The notes: generated from the sequence alone by a model not told the origin. A DNA stretch of 64,000 nucleotides from Ruegeria haliotis (GCF_013377785.1 NZ_JABXWT010000001.1:1-64000); one strand, 5' to 3'. Shown: positions 52,734 through 62,172, counted from the stretch's first letter. Program-made: numbers and translations.

Positions 52734-53606
52734 TCAATCCATCGCCCGTAGCCGTCTGATCAACGAGGACGTATCCCATCGCCCGCCGCCCAGTTTCTGC
52801 ACATCCTTGTAGAACTGATCGACCAATGCCGTCAGAGGCAACGACGCATCGTTGTCATTCGCCTCATCCAGGCAAATCCCCAGATCCTTGCGCATCCAGT
52901 CGACGGCAAACCCATGATCGAAATGATCGTCCAGCATCGTCTCGTGGCGGTTTGCCATTTGCCAGCTGCCCGCGGCACCCTGACTGATGACCTCGACAAC
53001 CGCCCGGCCGTCCAATCCGGCTTTTTCAGCAAAATGGAGCGCTTCGCTGAGGCCCTGAACCACGCCCGCGATGGCGATCTGGTTGCACATCTTGGTCAGT
53101 TGTCCCGCACCGCTTTCGCCTATACGGCGGCAGATTTTTGAGTAGACCTGCATCACAGGTTCGGTCGTGTCATAGGCGCGCTGATCCCCACCACACATGA
53201 TTGACAGGATGCCATTCTCGGCCCCCGCCTGACCGCCCGAAATCGGCGCGTCTACAAAAGCGATTCCTTGGGCTTTGGCTGTTTCAAACAACGCACGTGT
53301 CACCGTGGCGGACACCGTGGTGTGATCGACGAAGATCGTGCCGTTGGACATGCCGTGAAACGCACCGCCTTCGCCGATGCACACATCGTGCAGGTCGTCG
53401 TCGTTACCGACACATGCAAACACGATCTCGGCGCCCAAGGCGGCCTCTTCCGGTGTTTTAGCCATCGCGCCGTCATGCTCGGCCACCCAGGCCTCGGCTT
53501 TGGTGGCGGTGCGGTTAAATACAGTGACTTCGTGACCTGCGGTCTGAAGATGGCCGGCCATGGGGTAACCCATGACGCCGAGGCCAAGGAACGCGACTTT
53601 TGCCAT
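52734..53606 (-). CDS. 3-hydroxyisobutyrate dehydrogenase-family oxidoreductase
   Basis: This is a 290-residue protein. The nucleotide-binding motif FLGLGVMGYPMAGHL opens the chain. FVDAPISGGQAGAENGILSI is the substrate-binding motif, and Lys of GAGQLTKMCNQIAIAG is the catalytic lysine. It reduces or oxidises a small beta-hydroxyacid (3-hydroxyisobutyrate, tartronate semialdehyde or similar) with NAD(P). The start at 53606 removes a 13-residue extension lacking a ribosome site. It lies upstream of the triple fusion on the same strand, 106 bases away. Confidence 0.87.
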   Translation of the reverse strand: MAKVAFLGLGVMGYPMAGHLQTAGHEVTVFNRTATKAEAWVAEHDGAMAKTPEEAALGAEIVFACVGNDDDLHDVCIGEGGAFHGMSNGTIFVDHTTVSATVTRALFETAKAQGIAFVDAPISGGQAGAENGILSIMCGGDQRAYDTTEPVMQVYSKICRRIGESGAGQLTKMCNQIAIAGVVQGLSEALHFAEKAGLDGRAVVEVISQGAAGSWQMANRHETMLDDHFDHGFAVDWMRKDLGICLDEANDNDASLPLTALVDQFYKDVQKLGGGRWDTSSLIRRLRAMD

Positions 53607-53707
53607 TTGGTGATCCTCTCCGCTGACCGGCCCCTCCCTTTGCAATGTGGCGGACCGGAATGTTCAGCAGAGACAAAGCAAAGCTGCGGCCAAAGGGCAA
53701 CCCCGCG

Positions 53708-54097
53708 TTACGATTTGCCACCCAGATCCTGCAGGATCGGACAATCCGGCCTGTCATCGCCTGCGCAGGCATCGACCAGATGGCTCAGTGTATCGCGCAT
53801 CGCGTTCAGGTCGGCGATCTTGGCTTCGATCTGCGTCAAGTGATCCCGTGCGACCTGCTTTACATCGGCGCTGGCGCGGGTCTCATCCTCATACAGTGCC
53901 AGAAGGGTACGGCAATCCTCGATGGTAAAACCCAGCGCGCGGGCGCGACCCAGAAAGTTCAACTTGTGCACATCCTTCTCGCGGAACCGGCGATAGCCGT
54001 TGTCGTCCCGCAGAGGTTTGATCAGGTTGATATCCTCGTAATACCGAATGGTTTTGGCAGGCAGACCTGTACGGGTGGCGACATCTCCGATGTTCAT
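53708..54097 (-). CDS. cueR: Cu(I)-responsive MerR-family regulator
   Basis: This is a 129-residue protein. The N-terminal MerR helix-turn-helix and wing (MNIGDVATRTGLPAKTIRYY) precede a dimerisation coiled coil and the metal loop with Cys112 and Cys120 in ACAGDDRPDCPI, the CueR pattern for Cu(I)/Ag(I). Its start overlaps the copA stop by 4 bases, so it is expressed with the pump and should act on the promoter upstream of copA. Confidence 0.92.
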   Translation of the reverse strand: MNIGDVATRTGLPAKTIRYYEDINLIKPLRDDNGYRRFREKDVHKLNFLGRARALGFTIEDCRTLLALYEDETRASADVKQVARDHLTQIEAKIADLNAMRDTLSHLVDACAGDDRPDCPILQDLGGKS

Positions 54098-56574
54098 GCG
54101 TGGGCCTCCTCAGGTGTGGTTGGCGTTGTTTCCGGAACGCTTGCCCGTACACGGCGCAGGCGGAGCGCGTTTGAGACGACAAAGACACTGGACAGCGCCA
54201 TTGCCCCGGCGGCCAGCGCTGGTGATAGAAGATGGCCCCCGAACGGATACAAAGCCCCTGCAGCGACTGGGATCAAAAGGATGTTGTAGCCGAAGGCCCA
54301 GCCGAGATTCTGCCGGATGTTGCGCATGGTTCGGCGGCTGATCTCTAAGGCATTGGCCACGCCGCGCAGATCGCCTGACATCAAGACCACGTCTGCCGTT
54401 TCGATTGCCACGTCAGTGCCTGTACCGATGGCGATCCCAATGTCGGCAGCCGCTAACGCCGGAGCGTCGTTGATCCCATCGCCCACAAACGCAAGTGTCC
54501 CGTGCTGGTCGCGCAGCGCGGTAATCGCTTCGAGCTTGCCATCCGGCAACACTTCTGCCGTGACATGATCGATCCTCAACCTGTCGGCCAATGCCTGGGC
54601 TGTTCGGATGTTATCACCCGTCACCATGGCCAAAGTCATCCCCATTTCGTGCAGCTGTGCCAAAGCTTCACGTGTCCCGGGCTTGATCGGGTCGGACACC
54701 GCAAGGCTTGCCGCTGCCTGGCCCTCAATCGCCATGAACAGCGGGGTGGCGCCGTCGTTGGCCCGCGCCTCGGCCTCGGCTTGCAGATCCGCAAGGTCGA
54801 CGCCCTGTTGTTGCATCAGCCGGTACGAGCCGATCAGGACATTGCGACCCTCGACCGTACCTTGCAGACCAAGTCCGGTCAGCGATTGGATGTCAGACAC
54901 ATCGGGCAGGTCTGAAGGGCCGGCGCGGGTGATCGCTCTGGCGATGGGGTGTTCCGAACGCGCCTCCAGCGCTGCCGCAAGTCGCAGCACCTCAGTCTGA
55001 CTAAAGCCGTTGGCCGTGGTGACGTTATCCAGTTCTGGGCGGCCAAGGGTCAGTGTCCCGGTTTTATCCAGTGCGATAACCCGGGCCTGCTGCAATTGTT
55101 GTAGCGCGTCGCCCTTTCGGAACAGCACGCCAAGTTCTGCAGCGCGGCCCGTGCCCACCATGATCGACGTGGGCGTGGCAAGGCCCATGGCACAGGGGCA
55201 GGCGATAATCAGGACCGAGACGCCAGCAACCAGCGCCAGCGGCAGGGCAGCAGGGGCCGGTCCAAAGATCAGCCATGCGATGACCGCAAGTGCGGCCGTC
55301 GCAATCACGGCAGGAACAAAGCGATAGGTGATCCGGTCGACCAATCCCTGAATGGGTAGTTTCGCCCCCTGCGCCTGTTCGACCATCTGGATGACCTGCG
55401 CCAGAACGGTATCGGCCCCAACCCGTGTGGCCCTGATACGCAACGCGCCGGTGCCGTTCACTGTGCCGCCAACAACCTGATCCTCGGTGGATTTCCCGAT
55501 GGGCACCGGTTCGCCAGTAATCATACTTTCGTCGACATAAGAGGTGCCATCCAGAACTTCTCCGTCCACCGGCACACGTTCGCCAGGGCGGATTTGCAAA
55601 ATGTCCCCGACGGTGATCTCCGCGATCGGGCGGTCCATTGTTGCGCCGTCTTGTTCAATCCGTGCGGTCTTGGGCTGCAACCCGACAAGTTTGCGGATTG
55701 CGGCGCCGGTCTTGCCCTTGGCACGCGCCTCCATCAGACGGCCCAGCAAGATCAGCACGACAATGACAGCGGCAGCCTCGAAATAAACGTTTGCGGTGCC
55801 TTGCGGCAGCATCTGCGGTGCAAACGTGGCCGCCACCGAGTACAGATATGCCGCTCCGGTGCCCATTGCGACCAGTGCGTTCATGTCCGGCGCGCCGCGC
55901 AGCAGTGACGGGACTCCTTTGGTGTAGAACATCCGCCCCGGTCCGATCAGCAGGGCGGAGGTCAAGGCGAACTGGATCAGATGGCTGTTCTGGACGCCAA
56001 TCGTTGCTTGAACCCAATGGTGGAAGGCGGGGATCATGTGCCCGCCCATCTCGAGGATAAACACCGGCAGGGCCAGAACGGCTGCAAAGACCGTGGCACG
56101 GGTCAGCTTGTCGATTTCATCAGCCTTGGAACTGGGGGCGGGATCGGCGCCTTGCGCATTTTCCGTATGTGTCGAGTAACCGATAGCCGTGACCGCTTTG
56201 GCCAGCGTGGCCAAGTCGCTCGACCCTTCGACATATGTCACCGTTGCGCTTTCGGTCGCGAGGTTCACGCTGGCTTCGACCACACCTGAGCTGGAGGCGA
56301 GCGCACGTTCGATCTTGGACACGCAAGAGGCGCAGTTCATCCCGTCGATTTTCAGAACAGTCTGCTGTGTCGCAGCGGGGTATCCGGCGGTGTCCAAAGC
56401 GCAGGTAAGCGCGGAAATTGACCCCTTGAACGTGACCTGTGCGGTTTCGGTTGCAAAATTGACCGTAGCCGTTTCTACGCCGGGCACATCGCGCAGCGCG
56501 GTTTCAACGCGGGCAACGCAAGAGGCGCAGCTCATGCCACTAATCTCAATTTGTATTGTTTGAAGGTCCGCCAT
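54094..56574 (-). CDS. copA: Copper-exporting P1B-type ATPase
   Basis: This is an 826-residue protein. It has two N-terminal metal-binding domains with CASC motifs (Cys16/Cys19 and Cys81/Cys84) and eight membrane helices with the CPC motif in IIACPCAMGLATP. The phosphorylation motif DKTGTLTLGRP, GDGINDAPAL in the hinge, and TGEPVP in the actuator domain are all present. It exports Cu(I) to the periplasm. The start at 56574 is preferred over 56583 by family length; both are possible. Confidence 0.94.
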   Translation of the reverse strand: MADLQTIQIEISGMSCASCVARVETALRDVPGVETATVNFATETAQVTFKGSISALTCALDTAGYPAATQQTVLKIDGMNCASCVSKIERALASSSGVVEASVNLATESATVTYVEGSSDLATLAKAVTAIGYSTHTENAQGADPAPSSKADEIDKLTRATVFAAVLALPVFILEMGGHMIPAFHHWVQATIGVQNSHLIQFALTSALLIGPGRMFYTKGVPSLLRGAPDMNALVAMGTGAAYLYSVAATFAPQMLPQGTANVYFEAAAVIVVLILLGRLMEARAKGKTGAAIRKLVGLQPKTARIEQDGATMDRPIAEITVGDILQIRPGERVPVDGEVLDGTSYVDESMITGEPVPIGKSTEDQVVGGTVNGTGALRIRATRVGADTVLAQVIQMVEQAQGAKLPIQGLVDRITYRFVPAVIATAALAVIAWLIFGPAPAALPLALVAGVSVLIIACPCAMGLATPTSIMVGTGRAAELGVLFRKGDALQQLQQARVIALDKTGTLTLGRPELDNVTTANGFSQTEVLRLAAALEARSEHPIARAITRAGPSDLPDVSDIQSLTGLGLQGTVEGRNVLIGSYRLMQQQGVDLADLQAEAEARANDGATPLFMAIEGQAAASLAVSDPIKPGTREALAQLHEMGMTLAMVTGDNIRTAQALADRLRIDHVTAEVLPDGKLEAITALRDQHGTLAFVGDGINDAPALAAADIGIAIGTGTDVAIETADVVLMSGDLRGVANALEISRRTMRNIRQNLGWAFGYNILLIPVAAGALYPFGGHLLSPALAAGAMALSSVFVVSNALRLRRVRASVPETTPTTPEEAHA

Positions 56575-56612
56575 CCGACTCATCCCGGCAGTTCATTTGT
56601 CCTTCAAGTGGG

Positions 56613-56635
56613 GGTTCCAGTGACAGGAAGGTCAA
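56613..56635 (-). promoter_or_regulatory. CueR-type operator/promoter for copA-cueR
   Basis: On the minus strand TTGACC is followed by TTCCTGTCACTGGAACC, giving the dyad ACCTTCC-N7-GGAACC characteristic of MerR-family copper promoters. The dyad lies between the -35 and a likely -10 about 19 bases away. It lies 39-61 bases before copA. Confidence 0.65.
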
Positions 56636-56663
56636 GAGGGGTGTCGCGTTTTTTCAGATAAAC

Positions 56664-57422
56664 TCACGCCCCGCGAATTTTTCGCTCCATCAATCGCTGG
56701 TACAGGCGCGGGGACAAACGGTTGAGCCACCAGGCAAGGTGCGCCACGCGACCGACGGGGATAGTCGGCTGAGAACGGTCAAGACCACGCAGGATTGTCT
56801 CGGCGGCGGCGTCTGGGCTCATTTCGTCAACTCCGTCCTTTGCAGACCCCGGTCGGGTGGTCCCGTCAGCTTGCGTTTCAGCGTTACCAAGATTGGTCGC
56901 AACAAAAGAGGGCGCGGCAATGTGAACCTTCACCCCAAATGGTTCTTCTTCAGACCGCAGCGATTTGAAGAACCCTTCCAGCGCGTGTTTCGAGGCCGCA
57001 TAGGCGGTGCGATGATAAAGCGGCGCGAACCCGGCCACGGATGAAATGGCCAGATGCGCACCCCGCGTTTTTCGGACCTCGGGCAGAAACGCACGGGCCG
57101 TCTCGACGGCGGCGAAATAATTGACCTCGAACAATCTGCGATGGCTGGCATCGTCGGATTGGTCAAAGCCGCGGATCTGGGTAACGCCTGCGTTGTAAAT
57201 CACCAGATCGATACTGTCGCTTGCGGTGATAATGTCCGAGGCCGCGCTGCGCAGGTGTTCAGTCTTGGTCAGATCACACACAACCGGCAATTGATTGGAG
57301 CTGGTATCCAGTCCGGACACGTCCAGATCCAACAGGACGACCCGCCAACCCCGCGCCTGCAGCGCCTTGGACAAAGCCTGACCCAGACCGCCAGCGCCGC
57401 CGGATATGACTGCGGTTTTCAC
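56664..57422 (-). CDS. SDR-family oxidoreductase
   Basis: This is a 252-residue classical short-chain dehydrogenase. GGAGGLGQAL is the nucleotide motif near residue 8, IYNAGVT supplies the NAG motif, Ser is in ISSVAG, and the catalytic YAASK follows. A C-terminal hydrophobic segment, HLAWWLNRLSPRLYQRLM, is an extension. It is the last gene of a four-gene operon in which all starts and stops overlap by 4 bases. Confidence 0.87.
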   Translation of the reverse strand: MKTAVISGGAGGLGQALSKALQARGWRVVLLDLDVSGLDTSSNQLPVVCDLTKTEHLRSAASDIITASDSIDLVIYNAGVTQIRGFDQSDDASHRRLFEVNYFAAVETARAFLPEVRKTRGAHLAISSVAGFAPLYHRTAYAASKHALEGFFKSLRSEEEPFGVKVHIAAPSFVATNLGNAETQADGTTRPGSAKDGVDEMSPDAAAETILRGLDRSQPTIPVGRVAHLAWWLNRLSPRLYQRLMERKIRGA

Positions 57423-58351
57423 AACCCGGCCTGCTGCTTCCAGAAGTCAAAGACTTCGGCGCTGGTTTTCTCGGGTGTATAGCCGAACTCGGATTTCAGC
57501 GCTGAATTGTCCAGCACGGGGCGATATTGCAGAAACCGCACCTGCTCGGGCCCATATCGCGACGCGCCCAAAGGTCGGGCCAGAGCCAGCGCAGCCCTGA
57601 GCACCCAGGCAGGCAAGCGCAGGACCGGTTTGCCCAGTGTCTTGGCAAGGTCAGAGACACCCAAAGCTCCGTCTCCGGCCACATTGAATATGCCTGCCGG
57701 GCCGTCAGTGGCGGCGCGTTTCAAAATGCGGGCCAGATCGCGGGTCCAGATGAACACAAACGGGCTTTCGGTACCGGAAACAGCCAACAGGCGAGGTTTG
57801 TGGAATAGGGCGGTAATCTGGTTCTCGGTGCCCTCACCCAAAACCGTACCAACGCGCAGAACGACCTGCTCCAAACCGGGTGCCAGTGTTCGGGCCTCGG
57901 CCAACAATTCCTCGACCTGTCGCTTGTGGTCGGAATATGGGAATTCGGGATTGCCCCGCAGAGGGTCACTTTCGCGCAACGGCACACAGTTGTCCGCGTG
58001 ATAGCCATAAGCCGCCCCGGACGAGGTGACGACCAACCGACGGACGCCGCTAGCAATGGCCGCATTCACGACCTTGCGGGTGCCTTCGACATCGACGGCA
58101 TAAGCCGCCTCGCGTCCTATCTTGGGCGTTGGCGTGACGATGGATGCAAGATGCACGATGACGTCGGGCTTAACTTTGCCGATGACTCGCGCCGGTTCCC
58201 CGGTGGTGACATCCATGCGTAGAAAGGCGACCCCGTCCGGCATGTTATCGGGCGGATGCAGGTCGGTGGCAAAAACCTCGTAGTCTTTCAATTCGGTCAA
58301 CAGGGCCCGCCCGACCATGCCTGCGGCGCCGGTGATCAGAATTCGGGTCAT
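57419..58351 (-). CDS. NAD-dependent epimerase/dehydratase
   Basis: This is a 310-residue extended SDR protein. It shows GAAGMVGRALLTEL at the N-terminus, VHLASIVTPTPKIG, Ser in VVTSSGAAYG and the catalytic Tyr and Lys in YSDHKRQVE. It is similar to sugar or steroid epimerase/3-beta-HSD-like proteins; the substrate is unknown. Its start overlaps the BASS gene and its stop the SDR gene, each by 4 bases. Confidence 0.87.
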   Translation of the reverse strand: MTRILITGAAGMVGRALLTELKDYEVFATDLHPPDNMPDGVAFLRMDVTTGEPARVIGKVKPDVIVHLASIVTPTPKIGREAAYAVDVEGTRKVVNAAIASGVRRLVVTSSGAAYGYHADNCVPLRESDPLRGNPEFPYSDHKRQVEELLAEARTLAPGLEQVVLRVGTVLGEGTENQITALFHKPRLLAVSGTESPFVFIWTRDLARILKRAATDGPAGIFNVAGDGALGVSDLAKTLGKPVLRLPAWVLRAALALARPLGASRYGPEQVRFLQYRPVLDNSALKSEFGYTPEKTSAEVFDFWKQQAGL

Positions 58352-59250
58352 TGCGCCGCCTCGGTTCTGGACATGACAGAGGCGAGGGCGATGCCTGAGA
58401 TCGCGTGCCAGATGCCCCAGAACGCGGCGACCACGGCCATGCCGCCCAATCCGTGAAAGAAGGCAAAGATCAGAACCAAGCCTAGGCCCGAGTTCTGTAT
58501 GCCGGTCTCGATTGTTATCGCGCGGCGGTCAAAGGGGGACAGTCGGGTCACGGTGGCAAGGATCCAGCCACCCCCCAGCGCCAAGGCATTGTGGAGGACC
58601 ACAAGCCCGGCAACAGCTCCGGCGAAGCTCAGGAAAAAACCCCAGTTGGCCGCCAGTGCAAGTATGATGAAGGCAAGGAAAATGCCCATAGATAGATACT
58701 GCAGCGGAGTGCGCAGACGTGCCGCCAGATCAGGCCGACGTTGGTTCAAGGTGACGCCCAGCACCAGCGGCAGGATCAGCATCAGCCCAACAATGATGGC
58801 AATCTGAGCTGGATCAATCTCGGTCTGTTGCAAAATCGCGCGTGTGGGTGGGTATAGCCCGCCCCATAACGCGATGTTGAACGGGGTCATGAAGATGGCC
58901 CCGATGGTGGCAAATGCTGTCATGGACACCGACAGGGCCGCATTTCCGCCCGCGCGATGGGTGATGAAGTTCGAGATGTTCCCACCCGGACAGGCCGCGA
59001 CAAGGATCAGCCCCAGCGCAATTGAGGGGCGAGGCGCAACCAGCCAGACCAACACGAAAGTCAGCACCGGCAAAACGATGAACTGCGAGGCCAGCCCTAC
59101 GATCACCGGCTTTGGGGCGCGGCGGAGGCGGTCAAAGTCTCTCGGTGCCAAGTCAATGGCGATTGAGAACATGACAATCGCCAGTATGGCATTCAGCAGC
59201 GTCAGCGACGCGGGGCTGAAATTCAGCGTCACCTCGTCAATGCCACTCAT
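58348..59250 (-). CDS. Bile acid:sodium symporter-family (BASS) transporter
   Basis: This is a 300-residue protein with about nine to ten hydrophobic helices. It has the BASS features LILVAACPGGNISNFITHRAG and GIQNSGLGLVLIFAF, where the conserved Gly/Asn motif of the crossover region is visible. It is likely to carry an organic anion with sodium. Placement between FMO and epimerase genes in one operon suggests it moves a substrate or product of those enzymes. Confidence 0.85.
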   Translation of the reverse strand: MSGIDEVTLNFSPASLTLLNAILAIVMFSIAIDLAPRDFDRLRRAPKPVIVGLASQFIVLPVLTFVLVWLVAPRPSIALGLILVAACPGGNISNFITHRAGGNAALSVSMTAFATIGAIFMTPFNIALWGGLYPPTRAILQQTEIDPAQIAIIVGLMLILPLVLGVTLNQRRPDLAARLRTPLQYLSMGIFLAFIILALAANWGFFLSFAGAVAGLVVLHNALALGGGWILATVTRLSPFDRRAITIETGIQNSGLGLVLIFAFFHGLGGMAVVAAFWGIWHAISGIALASVMSRTEAAQ

Positions 59251-60563
59251 GCGGCAGCTTTCCGGAACCGTTCGATCCAGCCTGTGACTGCTTTGCGGTA
59301 CGTGGCCTTGTCCACATAATATGCCATCCGGGCGAGGTTGAGGTAGTTCATGCCGCCGGTGGCGCGCTCATAGGTTTCTTGTTTCTGGGTTTTCAGGTCA
59401 GCCGCCACAGGGCAGCCATTCTGAATACCTTTTATGTAGCGCGCCACCAACTCGGCCTGCTCGTGTCGTCCTTGCCAGCCCAATCCGGTTGCTTCGATCA
59501 TGCCCAGAACAAACAGATCATCCCGTTCCGGGTGTATGGCATTGAGGTAAAGATGCGGTGCATCGCCCTGCCAGTTCAGCAGATTTTGATCAATGAACGG
59601 GTAATGCAGTTTGTACCCCGTGGCGGCGAGGATCATGTCGTAATCTTCACTGGCGCCATCCTTGAAATGGACGGTTTTCCCTTCGATTCGCTCAATGTCG
59701 GGCTGGATGCGCAGATCGCCATGACCGGCGTGATACAACACCAGAGAGTTCACGACCGGGTGGCTTTCATACAGCTTGTAATCCGGTTTCGGAAAACCGT
59801 ATTTCTGCGGATCGCCAACGAACCAGCCCAGGATCAGGCTATCCACCTTGCGCTTGAGCCACATTGGCAAGTTGATTTTGCCGCCCATCGTGTCGGCGGG
59901 TTTGCCAAAGACGTATTTGGGGACAAAGTAGTATCCGCGACGCATCGACAGGTCACAGCGCTGGGCATGGTGGATCGCATCCACAGCGATATCGCAGCCT
60001 GAGTTGCCCGCGCCCACGACCAGCACGCGCTTACCATCGAACTGGCTGGGATAGCGGTATTGCGAGGCATGGATCAGTTCACCGTCGAAGGTGCCGGTGA
60101 ACGTGGGCGTGTTGGGCTCGGACAAGGTGCCATTTGCAATCAGAACGCCTGCGAACTCGGCCGCATGCTCGCCGCCGTGATCCCGCCAACAGATGCGCCA
60201 TCCATCGCCCGGTGCGCCCAGCGGGGTGATGTCAGTAACTTCAGTGTTGAACCGGTAATAATCGCGCAGCCCGTAATGGTCAGCGAAATCGCGGAAGTAT
60301 TCGCACATGGCCCGGTGTGACGGGTATTCGGCCACCGTGTCGTCCATCGGAAAGTCGGCGAACTCGGTCATTCGCTTGGATGAAATCAGATGGGCCGACT
60401 CATACATGGTCGATTTGGGGGCATCGATGTCCCACAGCCCCCCAACATCCGAGTGCAACTCGAATCCCTGAAAATCAATGCCTTGTTCTTTCAGCACCTT
60501 GGCCGTAGCCAGCCCCATCGGACCCGCCCCGATCAGGGCGAATGCTTCGCGCGTTTCCGTCAT
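59247..60563 (-). CDS. Flavin-containing monooxygenase
   Basis: This is a 438-residue FAD/NADPH protein. It shows the FAD motif LIGAGPMGLATAKVLKEQ, the NADPH motif VLVVGAGNSGCDIAVDAI and an FMO-like fingerprint FTGTFDGELIHASQYR between them. ATGYKLHY is the C-terminal marker. FMOs add oxygen to nitrogen, sulfur or a ketone. The gene is first in the operon and faces a TetR gene. No substrate can be assigned; trimethylamine-type FMOs are a different length and context. Confidence 0.85.
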   Translation of the reverse strand: MTETREAFALIGAGPMGLATAKVLKEQGIDFQGFELHSDVGGLWDIDAPKSTMYESAHLISSKRMTEFADFPMDDTVAEYPSHRAMCEYFRDFADHYGLRDYYRFNTEVTDITPLGAPGDGWRICWRDHGGEHAAEFAGVLIANGTLSEPNTPTFTGTFDGELIHASQYRYPSQFDGKRVLVVGAGNSGCDIAVDAIHHAQRCDLSMRRGYYFVPKYVFGKPADTMGGKINLPMWLKRKVDSLILGWFVGDPQKYGFPKPDYKLYESHPVVNSLVLYHAGHGDLRIQPDIERIEGKTVHFKDGASEDYDMILAATGYKLHYPFIDQNLLNWQGDAPHLYLNAIHPERDDLFVLGMIEATGLGWQGRHEQAELVARYIKGIQNGCPVAADLKTQKQETYERATGGMNYLNLARMAYYVDKATYRKAVTGWIERFRKAAA

Positions 60564-60592
60564 GAACCCTCCCCAAGTTCGTAGCGGTTAAC

Positions 60593-60608
60593 TTGAACGA
60601 TCGACCAA
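60593..60608. promoter_or_regulatory. TetR-type operator candidate
   Basis: TTGAACGATCGACCAA is an imperfect palindrome, with 12 of 16 positions symmetric and a CGATCG core. It lies between the divergent FMO and TetR starts and is a good candidate for the TetR binding site. Confidence 0.5.
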
Positions 60609-60619
60609 AATAAGGCAAG

Positions 60620-61291
60620 ATGATTTTCATGACGATGAAAAGCGCTGAAAAACCAAGGCAAAGAGCGCCTTCAAAACGATCGCTGCAAACCAAGACGCGG
60701 ATATTGGATGCGGCTGAATCCCTGTTTGCCGAGCGCGGATTCGAGGGCGCCTCGATCCGGGACATCGCGACCCGGGCAGATGTTCAGATCGGGCTTGTGC
60801 ATCACCATGGTGGTGGCAAAGAAGGGCTGTTCCATCGCACCATAGTTCGGCGCGCAGATGAATTGGCACAGCTTCGGGTCGACGCGCTGCAGGCCTCCAA
60901 GGCCGAAGGCCCCTTGACGCTCAGAGACGTTCTGGACTGTTTTATTCGTCCCTACGTGACGCTTGCGCAAACAGGCGGGCCGGGGTGGATGGCCTATGGG
61001 CGTCTGGTGGCGCATGTGTCCGTGGACCCGCGTTGGCGCGACATTGCAGCTGAGTGCTTTGATCCCACCGCGCAACGGTTTCTCGCGGAAATCGCTGCGC
61101 TCTATCCGGATGTTGATGCGGCATTGCTGGCCAGTGGGCAGGTTTATTCCGTTTCGGCAATGCTGGCCCATCTCAACAGTGCCTGGCGTGTCGAAGCTCT
61201 GTCACATGGCGGTGATCTGACCAGTGTCGGACATCTGATCGAATTCTGTGCCGCTGGGATCGAGGCGATGGTTAACTCTGCGCCAACTTGA
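60620..61291 (+). CDS. TetR-family regulator
   Basis: This is a 223-residue protein. The N-terminal helix-turn-helix (ILDAAESLFAERGFEGASIR; TRADVQIGLVHHHGGGKEGL) precedes a ligand-binding helical domain (DUF1956/CerR-like in layout). It is divergent from the FMO/BASS/epimerase/SDR operon and probably represses it. AAGG lies 4 bases before the ATG at 60620; starts at 60629 or 60635 are also possible. Confidence 0.87.
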   Translation: MIFMTMKSAEKPRQRAPSKRSLQTKTRILDAAESLFAERGFEGASIRDIATRADVQIGLVHHHGGGKEGLFHRTIVRRADELAQLRVDALQASKAEGPLTLRDVLDCFIRPYVTLAQTGGPGWMAYGRLVAHVSVDPRWRDIAAECFDPTAQRFLAEIAALYPDVDAALLASGQVYSVSAMLAHLNSAWRVEALSHGGDLTSVGHLIEFCAAGIEAMVNSAPT

Positions 61292-61321
61292 ACGGTGGCA
61301 ATGCGGGGCGTTCCAACAGGG

Positions 61322-61483
61322 TTATTGTTGCTGCAGTTGGTCAAAAAGCAATGTGCTGTTCAGAGAGGGTGGCGACGTCCGTACCGCATTGGGTGAGGCA
61401 AAAAAGCCAAAAAGTATGATCAGCAGAACAAAAGCGGCAGCGGTAAGAGCAACTGCTGTAAAATGGAACGCAGAACGTAGCAT
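61322..61483 (-). CDS. Small single-span membrane protein
   Basis: This is a 53-residue frame: MLRSAFHFTAVALTAAAF begins a basic/hydrophobic helix of about 22 residues (to FGFF), followed by a polar tail ending in DQLQQQ. AAGGA lies 9 to 10 bases before the ATG. It is 57 bases after the flavoprotein gene on the same strand, so it may be the last gene of that operon. No family is recognised. Confidence 0.5.
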   Translation of the reverse strand: MLRSAFHFTAVALTAAAFVLLIILFGFFASPNAVRTSPPSLNSTLLFDQLQQQ

Positions 61484-61540
61484 GGCTGTATGTCCTTGAT
61501 CTGAGAGTTTGATGAGACGTCTGCGTTTCGTCCGGCGGCG

Positions 61541-62161
61541 TCAGTCGGGTTTTGCCAATTCCTGTTTCAAGCGCTCGTTTTCGGCCAGTAATTGCGCCAA
61601 TTGTTGTCCCAGCGTGTTTAGATGCGGACGCAGTTCTGCCTCGGTGAAACGCGGCGTAATATGACGCGGGCAGTTCCAGTCCAGCGCTTCGACGTGGATG
61701 ATCACTGCGCGCTCGGCCGGGGTCTCGGCGCCATCGGGATAAAGGCTGGTCGCGGCGGCTTCGCCTTCGGTGAATTCCGCCCGCCCCAGAATTTTCAACC
61801 GACGCTGGTTGGCATAATCCATCAAGATCATGGCGACACGGTTGTTGCCGTCCAGATTCCCACGCGAGATGTATTGCTTGTTGCCCGACAGATCGGCGTA
61901 CCCGATGGTCTGAGGGCCTAAAACCATGAGGAAACCGACAGGTCCGCCGCGATATTGGACATAGGGCCAACCAATCTCGGACACTGAAGACTGATAGAAT
62001 CCGTCCCGTGCTTCGATGAACGCCTTCTCCGGATCACCGATCAGATGGCCCTGTTGTGGGCCTCCTTCGATGAATTTGGCATATGTCTTTGCTGAGCCCA
62101 TCCGCTCCTGATGGGCGCGGACGGTTGGGGTGAAAGTCAGTTCGGAAAAGGCACGTGGCAT
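61541..62161 (-). CDS. PPOX-type FMN-binding protein
   Basis: This is a 206-residue protein of the pyridoxamine 5'-phosphate oxidase-like fold. Features are GWPYVQYRGGPVGFLMVLGP, SGNKQYISRGNL and VAMILMDYANQRRLKILGRA, which line the flavin site. The C-terminal LGQQLAQLLAENERLKQELA forms a short coiled coil. These proteins are split-barrel flavin reductases or nitroreductase-like oxidoreductases. It is 11 bases after the DUF1348 gene, in a TetR-controlled operon. Confidence 0.83.
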   Translation of the reverse strand: MPRAFSELTFTPTVRAHQERMGSAKTYAKFIEGGPQQGHLIGDPEKAFIEARDGFYQSSVSEIGWPYVQYRGGPVGFLMVLGPQTIGYADLSGNKQYISRGNLDGNNRVAMILMDYANQRRLKILGRAEFTEGEAAATSLYPDGAETPAERAVIIHVEALDWNCPRHITPRFTEAELRPHLNTLGQQLAQLLAENERLKQELAKPD

Positions 62162-62172
62162 GGGATGTTCCT

